Shown piece by piece: positions 35,871 through 44,990 of a DNA stretch of 64,000 nucleotides. Under the pieces are notes generated by a model that ran no database searches, was not told where the DNA came from, and worked only from the letters and a program-made list of their open reading frames with translations. The stretch is from Mucilaginibacter_A sp964251965 (GTDB lineage: Bacteria; Bacteroidota; Bacteroidia; Sphingobacteriales; Sphingobacteriaceae), in NCBI GenBank assembly GCA_964251965.1, contig CAXULQ010000002.1, positions 372,001 to 436,000 on the forward strand. The letters run 5' to 3'. The position numbers and the translations under genes were made by a program. The stretch's first letter is position 1. Each line of letters starts with the position of its first letter.

Positions 35871-36707
35871 TCATTTATGAATAGATGTATACAGGAAAAA
35901 ATAAAACTGAAGTATATCATAAATGATTTTTTTAGAGAAACCCTTAAACCTATATTTAATAGCACTTTTTAAAGTGTTCTTTATTAGTGAATTGTAAAAT
36001 GCCGTAAGATAATACCGGTTGTTAATTTCTTTTTTCTTCTCTGGGTGTTTTTTTAAAAAATACAAAGTTGATTCAAACCTTTTCATAGTGATAGACCACA
36101 TGTTTTTTTGCAATCTCCAAGGATGAATCACATAAGCATTCTTAACAAATACTTTGCTTATTTCCATTTGGTTTATTCTATAATCAAGGTCCACATCTTC
36201 CATTGCTGCATAAGGGAATTTTTCATCAAAACCACCTAAACTATTTAAAAATAAATTTTTGTTGATCATAAAGTTGCACGACCACAAATAACCTCCGTTT
36301 TCATTTACAGGAGATTCTTCTGCCAAATTTTGCTGTTCCCGATCAGCCTTTATACACCCTTCAAACACTAATATCTTTTCATTATTTAATATAGTTGTTT
36401 GATAAACATTTAATATTTCTTTATCTGGTAAACAATCATCATCTATAAAAATAAGCCATTCACCTTGTGCATTTTTTGCGCCATTATTACGATTTGCTGC
36501 CGGTCCGTTTTTGGGTCCCGCTATCCACTTTACCCATTTGTAGTTTTCTTGTATAAATTGCTTGGCTTGATATTGCTCACTATCATCAGTTACGATAACC
36601 TCGTATTCAGTATTATTTATCGTTTGAACGGTTGGGCTAAGGCAATCCAAACACTTACCTAAAAAATTATTACGGTTACATGTGGGGATAATTATAGATA
36701 ACAACAT
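35871..36707 (-). CDS. Glycosyltransferase family 2
   Basis: The 278-aa GT-A enzyme has LLSIIIPTCNRNNFLGKCLDCL, an EVIVTDDSE strand and the metal site FIDDDCLPD (near residue 95). It then has AAMEDVDLDYRINQ, the conserved ED region of rhamnosyltransferase-like GT2 members. Two hydrophobic stretches near the end may peripherally bind the membrane. Specificity is unknown. Confidence 0.9.
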   Translation of the reverse strand: MLLSIIIPTCNRNNFLGKCLDCLSPTVQTINNTEYEVIVTDDSEQYQAKQFIQENYKWVKWIAGPKNGPAANRNNGAKNAQGEWLIFIDDDCLPDKEILNVYQTTILNNEKILVFEGCIKADREQQNLAEESPVNENGGYLWSCNFMINKNLFLNSLGGFDEKFPYAAMEDVDLDYRINQMEISKVFVKNAYVIHPWRLQKNMWSITMKRFESTLYFLKKHPEKKKEINNRYYLTAFYNSLIKNTLKSAIKYRFKGFSKKIIYDILQFYFFLYTSIHK

Positions 36708-36780
36708 ATAAAACGATGTAAGGCTTATAATTTAAATATTTAATAAATTTAGATTTTTATTAATCGTTTATATGTTAATA

Positions 36781-37890
36781 CTAATTAATAAGCTTGGATA
36801 TCATTTTCAAGTAACCTTCTTTTACATTATCCCATGAATAAAGATTATAAGCAGCATGTATCAAAAGTTCTTTATCTCTTATCTTATCTTTAACAGTAAA
36901 ATGTTTAGCTAACTCGCCTTCGTTTTTCATATTAATATAAGTTGCATAATTAGCAAGTACTTGTCTTGCATTAATATAATCATGAACAATACAGGGTAAA
37001 CCATAACTTAAGGCTTCTATTAAAACGCGGCCAAACCCTTCATTTAAAGAAGCCAAAACAAAGTAATCTGCGGCAATATAGTAATCTTTTACTTCTTCGT
37101 AAGAAACATTGGCAATTGTAAACCTACCTGACAACTTATTCGATGCCATTGCAATTAATCCATCAGTTTCAGCCTCAAACTGACCTAATATAACCAGATA
37201 ATATTCGTTTCCAAGTTGTGCTACCTCTTCAATTAGGTAATCCATTCTTTTATGGTGCTTATTAACTGCACCTACGGAAAGTATTACTTTATGAGTTTGA
37301 GAAATGCCTAAACGTTTTCTAATCAAACCTTTTTTATTGAGATTGCTTAATCTTTCCTCAATGTTAATATTAAAACCATAAGGTAAAAGTGTTTGTATTG
37401 ATGCTGGTGCACCCTGCTGGATTGCTTGTTCTAAATAAATTGGTAACAGTTGTTGAACATGATCTTCTGTTTTAAATGGAGGCCCATTTGGTGCACCGTT
37501 TGAAAAAAGTAGTTTATATTTAAACTTGAGCAGCTTTCTTAAGTGCCACAAGTAAGTACCCAATTCAAAATCACTATAATAAATTACCGCTGGTTTTTTA
37601 GTTACGATAAGCGGTAGCATAGCTATGCAAAACGTAACTTGTTCTATTGTATAAGCATCTTTTGACAAAATCTTGCTTATAATTTGTGTCGTTTTCTTTC
37701 TGCGTGGAAAGTTAGGCAATACAATTTCGTTTCCTTTACTTTTACCGCCTCCTTTAATAAGATAAAATTTAAAATTAGTAGAGTCTTTTAAAGCATCATA
37801 ACATTCTTGGGTAAACGATTCAAAACCACGGTTAATATGCCCTAAGCCAGTACAAACTATAAAAACGTTTATGCTGTTTTTATCATCCAT
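36781..37890 (-). CDS. Glycosyltransferase family 4
   Basis: The 369-aa GT-B enzyme has its donor half opening with KVILSVGAVNKHHKRMDYLI and the E-x7-E motif in YFVLASLNEGFGRVLIEALSYG. The N-terminus (NVFIVCTGLGHINRGFESF) is unusual for GT4, but the C-terminal half is clear. Its start lies inside the end of the upstream GT2 gene, overlapping by 22 bp in another frame, so the two are translationally coupled. Confidence 0.88.
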   Translation of the reverse strand: MDDKNSINVFIVCTGLGHINRGFESFTQECYDALKDSTNFKFYLIKGGGKSKGNEIVLPNFPRRKKTTQIISKILSKDAYTIEQVTFCIAMLPLIVTKKPAVIYYSDFELGTYLWHLRKLLKFKYKLLFSNGAPNGPPFKTEDHVQQLLPIYLEQAIQQGAPASIQTLLPYGFNINIEERLSNLNKKGLIRKRLGISQTHKVILSVGAVNKHHKRMDYLIEEVAQLGNEYYLVILGQFEAETDGLIAMASNKLSGRFTIANVSYEEVKDYYIAADYFVLASLNEGFGRVLIEALSYGLPCIVHDYINARQVLANYATYINMKNEGELAKHFTVKDKIRDKELLIHAAYNLYSWDNVKEGYLKMISKLIN

Positions 37891-38882
37891 TTTTGCTTAA
37901 ATTTTCTTTTTACTTTTTTAAGTGCAAACAAGCAAACATCTGTAAAAGATTTAAAGACGATAAGCAATGAAACAGAAGATAAATGCAACAAGGACTTTGA
38001 TATGAAAGTAACTTCAGATTTATTCAAGGTTATTCTTTTTCTGGACAGTTCTAATAATACACTAAATAAATATATATCAATGTATTTTATCTTGTGTTTT
38101 AGTGGGATTTGATTTGATACTTTCTTGTAAGCATATAAACTAACTTTCAGCTTTTCCAGCAAGAAAAATTTGTAATTATCTTTTCTATAGTGGTTTGATC
38201 TACTGACCGAAGTATTAGATTGCCTGAAATAGTTTAAACATTGCGGTAAGTAAGCAATACAATTATCAAAACAAATGTCTATCCAAAATTGCCAATCGCC
38301 GCAAATTTTATATTGCTTAAAAGAAGCATCAGCTTTGTAAAAGTTTTCTTTTTTAAAAATTACAGCACTTGCGTTTGGAATAATCGGATGAAAGAAAAAA
38401 GCGTCCCTGCATTCGGCATAGCCATTGTTCAAATAATAACCATCTTTATTATTAGGTACTTCCTGTATAAGTTTTCCAACGATGTCACCTTTTTCATTAA
38501 CCGTATTCGAACCGCAATAAGCTAAACCAACATGTTCATTTTTATTTACTATTTCTGTTAAAGATTCTAAGAAACTATTATCGGCAAAATCATCACTTTC
38601 TGCTATCCATATATAATCTCCTTTAGCTAATGCAATGCCTTTTTCCCATTGTAGAAATGTACTTCCAGAGTTTTTATCATTAAAGATAATTTGCTTTACT
38701 TTTGGATGTTGGCGATACCCTTCAATTATTTCTTTACTGTTATCAGAAGAAAAATCATCCAAGATTATAACTTCAAAATTTTGATAAGTTTGGTTAAGAA
38801 CAGAATCTATTCGTTGATTTAAATATTGAGCATGATTAAAGTTTGGAATAATGACAGAAATTAAATTAACCATTTGTATCAA
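37869..38882 (-). CDS. Glycosyltransferase family 2
   Basis: The 337-aa GT-A enzyme has LISVIIPNFNHAQYLNQRIDSV, VIILDDFSSDNS and the metal site WIAESDDFADNSFL. The C-terminal third is helical and lysine-rich. The start may be the first Met or Met4 (38873). It overlaps the next gene by 22 bp. It contains an exact motif copy (38318-38329) encoding Ala-Ser-Phe. Confidence 0.9.
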   Translation of the reverse strand: MIQMVNLISVIIPNFNHAQYLNQRIDSVLNQTYQNFEVIILDDFSSDNSKEIIEGYRQHPKVKQIIFNDKNSGSTFLQWEKGIALAKGDYIWIAESDDFADNSFLESLTEIVNKNEHVGLAYCGSNTVNEKGDIVGKLIQEVPNNKDGYYLNNGYAECRDAFFFHPIIPNASAVIFKKENFYKADASFKQYKICGDWQFWIDICFDNCIAYLPQCLNYFRQSNTSVSRSNHYRKDNYKFFLLEKLKVSLYAYKKVSNQIPLKHKIKYIDIYLFSVLLELSRKRITLNKSEVTFISKSLLHLSSVSLLIVFKSFTDVCLFALKKVKRKFKQKWMIKTA

Positions 38883-38900
38883 TAAATCCTATAATTAAAC

Positions 38901-38912
38901 ATACTTCTTTTA
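38901..38912 (-). repeat. Variant motif copy ATACTTCTTTTA
   Basis: A spacer copy in the 45-bp gap between the GT11 stop and the GT2 start, followed by CTGATATAAATTTTG, a good match to the extended context. It occupies about a quarter of this short gap. Confidence 0.6.
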
Positions 38913-38927
38913 CTGATATAAATTTTG

Positions 38928-39833
38928 TTATAGTTTAACCCAAGTAGGAAATTGTATTTTTATATTTTTATTAACATCTTCCCTTGCAGACCACTTATCT
39001 GGTGCAACAACTATTTTATTCGGATTTCTATTTAAAAAAGCACCCCACCAACTAAAAGTGCTGTTTGCAATAATATTATGTGCACAATGGCGCATCAAAT
39101 CTAAATCTATATAATCCACATTTCCGTCCACGTAGCAAACTGGTGTATTAACTTGTATGTTTTTTTTTACCCAATCCAAATCGTCAGAAAAGAAGTAAAA
39201 GGTTGGATTGGATATTTTCTGCATTATATAATTAATAGCATTTTGATAATACGAAACAGGTAAAACGCCCATTAAATAATTAGCGCCAGAATCTGTTACA
39301 TAATCGCCCCGGCGGATATGCACGGCAACTGAAGATTTATTGTTTTTTATTGCTGATAACAAAGATTCTGCTTTAGCTCCGGATGCTTCTTTTAAGGTCA
39401 ATTCTTCAAATATCTGCTGTTGCATATTTTCAAAGTATTTATAATGCTGCCAGTAGCCTTCGATGTAAACGTTTGAAGGGGTCTTAAAAACAGAAGGTTC
39501 TAAAACCCACCAAATATGTTCTTTAAAATAATTTTTAGTATACTTTGGATAAAAAATCGGTTCTATATTTCTATACAGCTTCGAGTATAAAGACGACTGT
39601 TGATGTAGATTGTTATAAGACTCTATTTCTTCTCTAAAAGGTTCAATATCTAATCTTGTTGCAACTTGTGCATTAATATTAAAATGATTGAGCTTGTAAC
39701 TCCGTAAGTTTTGATCTGCAAAAAAAGAAATATCTAATTTTAAAGGAACACCTTTTGTAATAGATAACTCTCGTCCGATGGCATATTGTAATAGTTGGTT
39801 TCCTAATCCGCTTATTAGTTTGGTTACAATCAA
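38928..39833 (-). CDS. Alpha-1,2-fucosyltransferase (GT11), copy 1
   Basis: The 301-aa product has the GT11 hallmarks: SGLGNQLLQYAIGRELS at the N-terminus, GYWQHYKYFENM, the donor-binding motif VAVHIRRGDYV, SDDLDWVKKNI and NSTFSWWGAFLN. It transfers fucose from GDP-L-fucose, usually in alpha-1,2 linkage to galactose, and the locus supplies the donor through gmd and fcl. It is clearly paralogous to the gene at 51240-52127 (same length and motifs throughout). An exact motif copy lies at 39383-39394 (LKEAS). Confidence 0.93.
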   Translation of the reverse strand: MIVTKLISGLGNQLLQYAIGRELSITKGVPLKLDISFFADQNLRSYKLNHFNINAQVATRLDIEPFREEIESYNNLHQQSSLYSKLYRNIEPIFYPKYTKNYFKEHIWWVLEPSVFKTPSNVYIEGYWQHYKYFENMQQQIFEELTLKEASGAKAESLLSAIKNNKSSVAVHIRRGDYVTDSGANYLMGVLPVSYYQNAINYIMQKISNPTFYFFSDDLDWVKKNIQVNTPVCYVDGNVDYIDLDLMRHCAHNIIANSTFSWWGAFLNRNPNKIVVAPDKWSAREDVNKNIKIQFPTWVKL

Positions 39834-39883
39834 TTCTGTATTTTAAGAAATGTGTTTATAAATATTAAAATTTTAATCTGAAA

Positions 39884-41089
39884 TTATTGCAGGCTTAATT
39901 GAAGGAAATCTTTAATTTTTTGATGTACAATTTCCTTTGAGAAATCACTCAAAACATTCCAGGCATTGCTTACATAAACTTGATAGCTGTCCATATTTGT
40001 TATAATCTCCGAAAGCTGATTTGCTATTTCTTTTTCATTATTTGTTTCAATACAAATACCACAGTTATTTTCCTTTAAAAATTTATTATTGGCAGCATAG
40101 GAGGGGGCACAACTAATAATTAATCTTTTTGACTTGCAATAATCCGTAATCTTGGTTTGTAACGACGCTTTCGAATGTGTATAATTTTCTGTGCTAAAAG
40201 AAGCAGTAATTAATAAAGCATCTGCCTGGTTTAACTTTTGATGAATTTGCTTGTATGGCAAATGGCCGCCGTAAACAACACCAAGAGGTGTTAATTCATT
40301 TTTTCTCCAATTCCATTGACTTTCCTGTGTATAAAGTATCAATTGTATATTTTGATTGCTCGCAATTAGTTTCACTGCTTTTGCAAATACCAAAAAACTA
40401 TCAAAGTGCATGGGCCACAAAGCACCCGCATAAGCAATTATAAAAGGATTGTTTTTGTGATAAAGGACATCTTCAGGTGCATCTAATAAATTTACCGGAT
40501 TTCTAATGTATAATACTTTTTCGGGTTTTGCCTGATACCGATCTTCTAATATTTCTTTTAATTCTTCGCTGATCATCATCCAATTCTTGTTGTTTTGTAA
40601 CATTTCCTTGATGATCTGATTTACCGTTTGTCCTAAATTATCTTGCTTGTTTTTATACATCCAATCATCCATAAAATAAGGAATGACAGGAACTTTATTA
40701 CTGTTGTTATTTAACAGTTTATCATGCATTAAAATACCAGAAGCTGTATTTGAACAAGAAATAATAATATCAGGAGCAAATAATTCAATTTCTTTTTTTA
40801 ACTTTTGATAATTGTTACGCTTAAAAATTGAAAAGTTTATTCGGTTAATTATGGGTTGCAAATGTTTAGTTACACGATTTAACGGAATATTAATTTGATT
40901 GATTTTATAACTTCTATAACGGTTTGTATAAGGTTCAGTTGAACCAATTTTTTTAAGGCTTTTTAAATCAACTTCAGTAATTCCCAAAAAATCATCAGGA
41001 TTTATAAAGCAAAATAAATTGTACAAAGTTTGGTTTATTCCCCCTTCGTTTAAGGCCATCGGGGCATCTCCAAACAACAGAATTCTCAT
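39884..41089 (-). CDS. GT-B-type glycosyltransferase (GT4-like)
   Basis: The 401-aa product begins MRILLFGDAPMALNEGGINQ and has FIIAYAGALWPMHFDSFLV opening the donor half. The GT4 acid region is replaced by TENYTHSKASLQTKITDYC, resembling GT4 members that use E/K-x-P-S/T-K-x-x-E/D-Y contacts. I consider it a glycosyltransferase of the GT-B fold with moderate family confidence. It lies 7 bp downstream of a GT2 gene. A near-exact motif copy lies at 40195. Confidence 0.75.
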   Translation of the reverse strand: MRILLFGDAPMALNEGGINQTLYNLFCFINPDDFLGITEVDLKSLKKIGSTEPYTNRYRSYKINQINIPLNRVTKHLQPIINRINFSIFKRNNYQKLKKEIELFAPDIIISCSNTASGILMHDKLLNNNSNKVPVIPYFMDDWMYKNKQDNLGQTVNQIIKEMLQNNKNWMMISEELKEILEDRYQAKPEKVLYIRNPVNLLDAPEDVLYHKNNPFIIAYAGALWPMHFDSFLVFAKAVKLIASNQNIQLILYTQESQWNWRKNELTPLGVVYGGHLPYKQIHQKLNQADALLITASFSTENYTHSKASLQTKITDYCKSKRLIISCAPSYAANNKFLKENNCGICIETNNEKEIANQLSEIITNMDSYQVYVSNAWNVLSDFSKEIVHQKIKDFLQLSLQ

Positions 41090-41096
41090 TCAAAAA

Positions 41097-42053
41097 TTAA
41101 TTTTGGTATTTTACAATCTTCTTACCGGCTATTTTTTTAATCCAATACTTACTGTAAATCGGAAATAATACAAACCAAAAGCTCTTATATTTCCAAAACG
41201 TATTTAACAAGACTGAGAAATGTTTTTCTGTATCAAACCTGTTTTCGTAATAAAGAAGTTTTATAATGTTAGGGGGAAAATAACTTTTAATTAAGTTAGT
41301 ATTGGTTATATCTATAATGTTTTTACTATAACCTTGTTGTACTAAATCTTTTAAAATTGAATTATAGTTTTTACCAAAGGTTGTAACAAATCTGTAACCT
41401 CCAGAGTTATTTTGTTTTGCGGCAATTAAAGGCGTTTCAACAAAAATATTTTCTTCGGCAGCAAATATTGCCCTTATAGTCCAATCAACTTGTACAATGT
41501 TCGTATTTACGTGTTTCCTATAATTAAAATCTTTTGGCAATAGAGATTTATTGATAATATTCCCGCTAATGAAAGTTACATAATAATGAAGCTTTTTAAG
41601 AAAAGCTATAGGGTCTTTATATGCGAAAGTTTTAATGTTATGAACGGGAGTTAGATCTAATTCTTCCTCTTTGTGAAAAGGAATGCAATGTAAATATACA
41701 TCACCGTAATTTTTACTTTTTAAAAGATCGAGTATCAATTTAAGTCCACCGTCTATTAAAAACTCGTCATCTCCCAAAACCCAAACATATTTTCCTTGAG
41801 CCTTATTGAAACATATAGAAGAAGTAGAATCAGGGCCTAAATTAATTTCATTTTCAAAGTAATTTATTTTTACTTTTTGCAAATATTTGTCAACGATACT
41901 TTTTGTGTTATCGGTTGAAGCATTGTTTGCTATAATAAGTTCTATTTCCTGTTGCCCATCATCTAATTGTGATACAATTGAGTTTAAACATCTGTCTAAA
42001 TATGTTGCCCTATTATAGGTTGGGATACCAATAGTTAATATTGGGTTTTGCAT
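41097..42053 (-). CDS. Glycosyltransferase family 2
   Basis: The 318-aa GT-A enzyme has ILTIGIPTYNRATYLDRCLNSI, IIANNASTDNT and the metal site VWVLGDDEFLIDGG. The DD of the metal site is in the GDDE form common in abequosyltransferase-like GT2 proteins. A 105-bp spacer with a motif hairpin separates it from the upstream exostosin-like gene. Specificity is unknown. Confidence 0.9.
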   Translation of the reverse strand: MQNPILTIGIPTYNRATYLDRCLNSIVSQLDDGQQEIELIIANNASTDNTKSIVDKYLQKVKINYFENEINLGPDSTSSICFNKAQGKYVWVLGDDEFLIDGGLKLILDLLKSKNYGDVYLHCIPFHKEEELDLTPVHNIKTFAYKDPIAFLKKLHYYVTFISGNIINKSLLPKDFNYRKHVNTNIVQVDWTIRAIFAAEENIFVETPLIAAKQNNSGGYRFVTTFGKNYNSILKDLVQQGYSKNIIDITNTNLIKSYFPPNIIKLLYYENRFDTEKHFSVLLNTFWKYKSFWFVLFPIYSKYWIKKIAGKKIVKYQN

Positions 42054-42101
42054 AATAATATTCTGTTGCTATAATTAACTTCTAAGTAAGTATTGAATTA
42101 A

Positions 42102-42135
42102 ATACTTCTTTTATCGTATAAAAATTAAAAGAAGT
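42102..42135. repeat. Short hairpin made of two motif copies
   Basis: ACTTCTTTTA (42104-42113) and TAAAAGAAGT (42126-42135) are perfect reverse complements across a 12-nt loop that includes TCGTATAAAAAT. It lies between the stop of the exostosin-like gene (42159) and the start of the GT2 gene (42053), a terminator-like position without a strong T-run. Confidence 0.65.
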
Positions 42136-42158
42136 TGTTTATCCTCGACATGTAATAA

Positions 42159-43190
42159 TTAGAGCAGCGGAAAATATTGATGGATACTTCCAAAAAAACC
42201 TTCTTTACTTAAATACTTTTCCCATAATTCACGGTTGTTTTTTTGCAATTGCAAAAAGTCATCCGGATGGATAGAACGATGAAATTCCAAAACATATTTG
42301 TCTGTCTTATTTGCATCTTTTTCATCTATCCATACTACATGCTTTTTCCAATCAATGAATTCTTGAAAAGGCAAAACACAATCTGTATTGACAAAAACAG
42401 GGATGCGACCCGCACTTAATACTTCGTATAACCTGAAAGAATAATTGCCATGACCACTCACACAAATGTTATAATGATTATTAAAAATATTATTTACGAA
42501 AGGTATTTTTCCATTAATTGGGTCCCAACTTTGTGCTTCGGTAGTAAAGGTTATGTCTGTTTTAATATCTTTATTATTTAAACAAGCTACTATAGCATCC
42601 CTTCGTGCCAAATAGCCAAAGTTATAATAGAGTTTAAACTGTTTGTTTATACCTGCAAATTTTAGTAGCTTGTTTGCACTTCTTTTCAATGCAAGTTTAA
42701 CTGGGAGTTTTGTCGGTGCCGATTGGCCCCTAAAACCAATAGTAGGTAAATCTGTCTTAACCAGCCACAGATTGTTATCTGATATCAATCTTCGTTTTCT
42801 TAAATCTTCACCATAAGCAGGCATGGCAAACTCATTTTCATCTTTTAAACTTTGTAATAAAGAGGTGCGAAAGATGACAGCATTCGAAACATCAATTTTT
42901 TCTATCGGATCATAGTAATAAAATAATAAGATTTTTTTTTGATTTTTTTTTGCAAGTTCAGTTATAGATAGAAAAATTGTTTTCAAATTTTCTATTTCGG
43001 TATTGGTATAGTTAAAATGTTTATATTCATGTTCTGTGTACCCAAATAATATTTCATAAGTAATTGGGAAAATAAAGAAATCTGCAAGTTCGGGTTTACT
43101 TACTATAGTACAATTTAACGATAATGGTATACATACTTCGTTTACTTTGTATTTTTCAGGATAACCAGAACCGGTATAAATTTTTAACAT
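42159..43190 (-). CDS. Exostosin-like glycosyltransferase (GT47-like), copy 1
   Basis: The 343-aa product has the exostosin-type core near the C-terminus: NICVSGHGNYSFRLYEVLSAGRIPVFVNTD, then CVLPFQEFIDWKKHVVWIDE. This corresponds to the GT47 segment in which a CxxGxGxxSxRxxE pattern precedes a GxIPV strand. It shares the layout of the gene at 53520-54629 and is its paralogue. Bacterial exostosin-like enzymes occur in capsule loci and are barely characterised. It lies 20 bp after the acetyltransferase gene. Confidence 0.8.
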   Translation of the reverse strand: MLKIYTGSGYPEKYKVNEVCIPLSLNCTIVSKPELADFFIFPITYEILFGYTEHEYKHFNYTNTEIENLKTIFLSITELAKKNQKKILLFYYYDPIEKIDVSNAVIFRTSLLQSLKDENEFAMPAYGEDLRKRRLISDNNLWLVKTDLPTIGFRGQSAPTKLPVKLALKRSANKLLKFAGINKQFKLYYNFGYLARRDAIVACLNNKDIKTDITFTTEAQSWDPINGKIPFVNNIFNNHYNICVSGHGNYSFRLYEVLSAGRIPVFVNTDCVLPFQEFIDWKKHVVWIDEKDANKTDKYVLEFHRSIHPDDFLQLQKNNRELWEKYLSKEGFFGSIHQYFPLL

Positions 43191-43210
43191 AACTAAAATT
43201 TATACAGTTA

Positions 43211-43966
43211 TTATTTCTTTACGAAATTCTGCTTACTGTATTGAAGTAAGTCTTCATCATTCATACTCCACCATTTATCATTTTGTAATTTTAAGATTTT
43301 TATCTCATCAAATCTTTTTTTTATGAGCCGTGCCGGGATGCCAGCCACAATAGAATAAGGTTCTATATCTTTAGTAACAACTGCCCCCGTTCCAATTACA
43401 CAGCCATCACCAATAGTTACACCAGACCTGATGTATGCATTGTATCCAATCCAAACATCGTTTCCAATTGTCGTACTATCAAATTCGTTGATTTCTTGTT
43501 GAAAGAATTTATTAGTTTCGAAAGGATTATTTTTTTTATAAAAAATAGGCGAAGTTGAAAATTGATAGTATGGATGTTCTGCATGGCCAATACAAACATT
43601 TTCTGCAATAGAGCAAAACGAGCCAATATTAGAATTGAATATACGGTTATTGCCCGCAAGATAAGTATAACGGTTTACACTACTATTTGAGATAGCTGTT
43701 TTTGAGCCGATGTAAACATTATTAAAAATTTGTCCTGAAAATAGGATTGATTCATTGTGCAAGTTGACATTGTCGCCAAAATTGGAAGAAAAAACAGATG
43801 CTTTGTTTACCGTACAATTATTATTAATAATTGAATTGTAAATCCTCGAATTTTGAATTTTGTTACTCAAACCAAACTTACAATCAGTAGAAATATCCGA
43901 GTTAATTGATATTGAGTTTTTAGGATTTTTTATAATAATTATAATTGTTTTTAGAAATCTAAACAT
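43211..43966 (-). CDS. Hexapeptide-repeat acyltransferase (CatB/XAT type)
   Basis: The 251-aa left-handed beta-helix protein has many I-x-N/D-x-x hexapeptide turns from residue 20 to 120, then SFCSIAENVCIGHAEHPYYQFSTSPIFY, the xenobiotic-acetyltransferase-like loop with catalytic His. A C-terminal run IGNDVWIGYNAYIRSGVTIGDGCVIGTGAVVTKD follows. It most likely O-acetylates a sugar of the polymer. It is longer at the N-terminus than simple CatB proteins. Antibiotic resistance is unlikely given the context. Confidence 0.85.
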   Translation of the reverse strand: MFRFLKTIIIIIKNPKNSISINSDISTDCKFGLSNKIQNSRIYNSIINNNCTVNKASVFSSNFGDNVNLHNESILFSGQIFNNVYIGSKTAISNSSVNRYTYLAGNNRIFNSNIGSFCSIAENVCIGHAEHPYYQFSTSPIFYKKNNPFETNKFFQQEINEFDSTTIGNDVWIGYNAYIRSGVTIGDGCVIGTGAVVTKDIEPYSIVAGIPARLIKKRFDEIKILKLQNDKWWSMNDEDLLQYSKQNFVKK

Positions 43967-44013
43967 ATAAAATTCTATAAAATTTTAGATGGCTCATAGT
44001 TTAAAATAGGCAA

Positions 44014-44026
44014 TAAAAACAGTATT
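44014..44026 (+). repeat. Copy of sister motif TAAAAACAGTATT
   Basis: A spacer copy of the second dispersed motif, preceded by AATAGGCAA, in the gap between the 44052 gene stop and the acyltransferase start (43966). Confidence 0.5.
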
Positions 44027-44051
44027 AAATTTATATTCGTTGTATATCTAA

Positions 44052-44990
44052 TTACCACATTCGCCATTCATTTGCATCAATACCATACCATAATTTTGCA
44101 TTTCTTCTCATACCAACAAAAATACCCACATTAGAACTTAACGTGCCTACAAAAATTGACGACCTTGATAAAACTTCTATATCTGTTAGCAATTTAATGG
44201 TCATAGTTTTCTTAGCTTCTTTGTCCAAATTATTGTATTCACCTTCACTAAACCCTTTTTCTTTTTCCTGGCAAAAAGAATACACTTTGTAATCTCTGTG
44301 GTATTTTTTAAGTTCCCTAATGTTTTTATAGTCGTCGGTAGGAGCAAACAAATCTTTAATGTCCGTTATGTTTTTTATATAATTGATGTAATGTTCAACG
44401 GGTGATAATTTTGCTTCAGTTGCTTTATCACCGCTTCTAATATGTGCACCAACATAATCAGCAGGAAGGTTTATAAAATTAATCCTATTTTCTATTTCCT
44501 GCTTTATTGTTGGTTGGAAACACCAAATATGATCGGTAATTACTTTTAACGCATGAAGCATGTTTCCAGAAATCGAAAGTTGTGGAATATCGAAAGTTTG
44601 ACTTTGAAACTTGGCATCCCTGATAAAAGGCCATACATCTTGTGTTAAATATTCTACTCCAAGTATGGTCCTCACTACTTTTGTTTTGATAATATTCGTA
44701 ACTGTAGATTTAATCTGATAACTTCTGGCATTATATTTTAAATGAATTTTAGAATCGCTTTCTTCACAAAAAGGGAGAAAATAATCTTCCCATCCTTTAT
44801 TGTATGAAAAGTTATTGTCTCTGGAAGACAGTACAAATTTGATGTTGTTTTTTAAGCAAAATAACATTGCAAGGAGCATGTGATTAATCTCTGAAAAAAG
44901 CCCTGCCTGTATCCCAACTCTAAAAACCAATGTTTTATCAAAGGAATTGTTTAACTGATTGTAATTATAAACCCACTCTTTGTTTTCCAT
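44052..44990 (-). CDS. Possible fucosyltransferase-like protein (GT23/O-FucT-like), uncertain
   Basis: The 312-aa product has an N-terminal VFRVGIQAGLFSEINHML segment, a central YVGAHIRSGDKATEAK that resembles the HxRxxDK donor motif of alpha-1,6 and O-fucosyltransferases (NodZ, FUT8), and a late FVGTLSSNVGIFVGMRR resembling the third conserved region (S-S-N at equivalent place). These parts suggest a GDP-fucose-using enzyme, consistent with gmd/fcl in the locus. The match is by motif only. It overlaps the upstream Wzt gene by 26 bp. Confidence 0.6.
   Translation of the reverse strand: MENKEWVYNYNQLNNSFDKTLVFRVGIQAGLFSEINHMLLAMLFCLKNNIKFVLSSRDNNFSYNKGWEDYFLPFCEESDSKIHLKYNARSYQIKSTVTNIIKTKVVRTILGVEYLTQDVWPFIRDAKFQSQTFDIPQLSISGNMLHALKVITDHIWCFQPTIKQEIENRINFINLPADYVGAHIRSGDKATEAKLSPVEHYINYIKNITDIKDLFAPTDDYKNIRELKKYHRDYKVYSFCQEKEKGFSEGEYNNLDKEAKKTMTIKLLTDIEVLSRSSIFVGTLSSNVGIFVGMRRNAKLWYGIDANEWRMW

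Noticed and set aside
43211..43966. Chloramphenicol-type acetyltransferase as a resistance gene
   Set aside because: The family match is to the broad hexapeptide group, and the gene is embedded in a polysaccharide operon, where sugar O-acetylation is the simpler reading.
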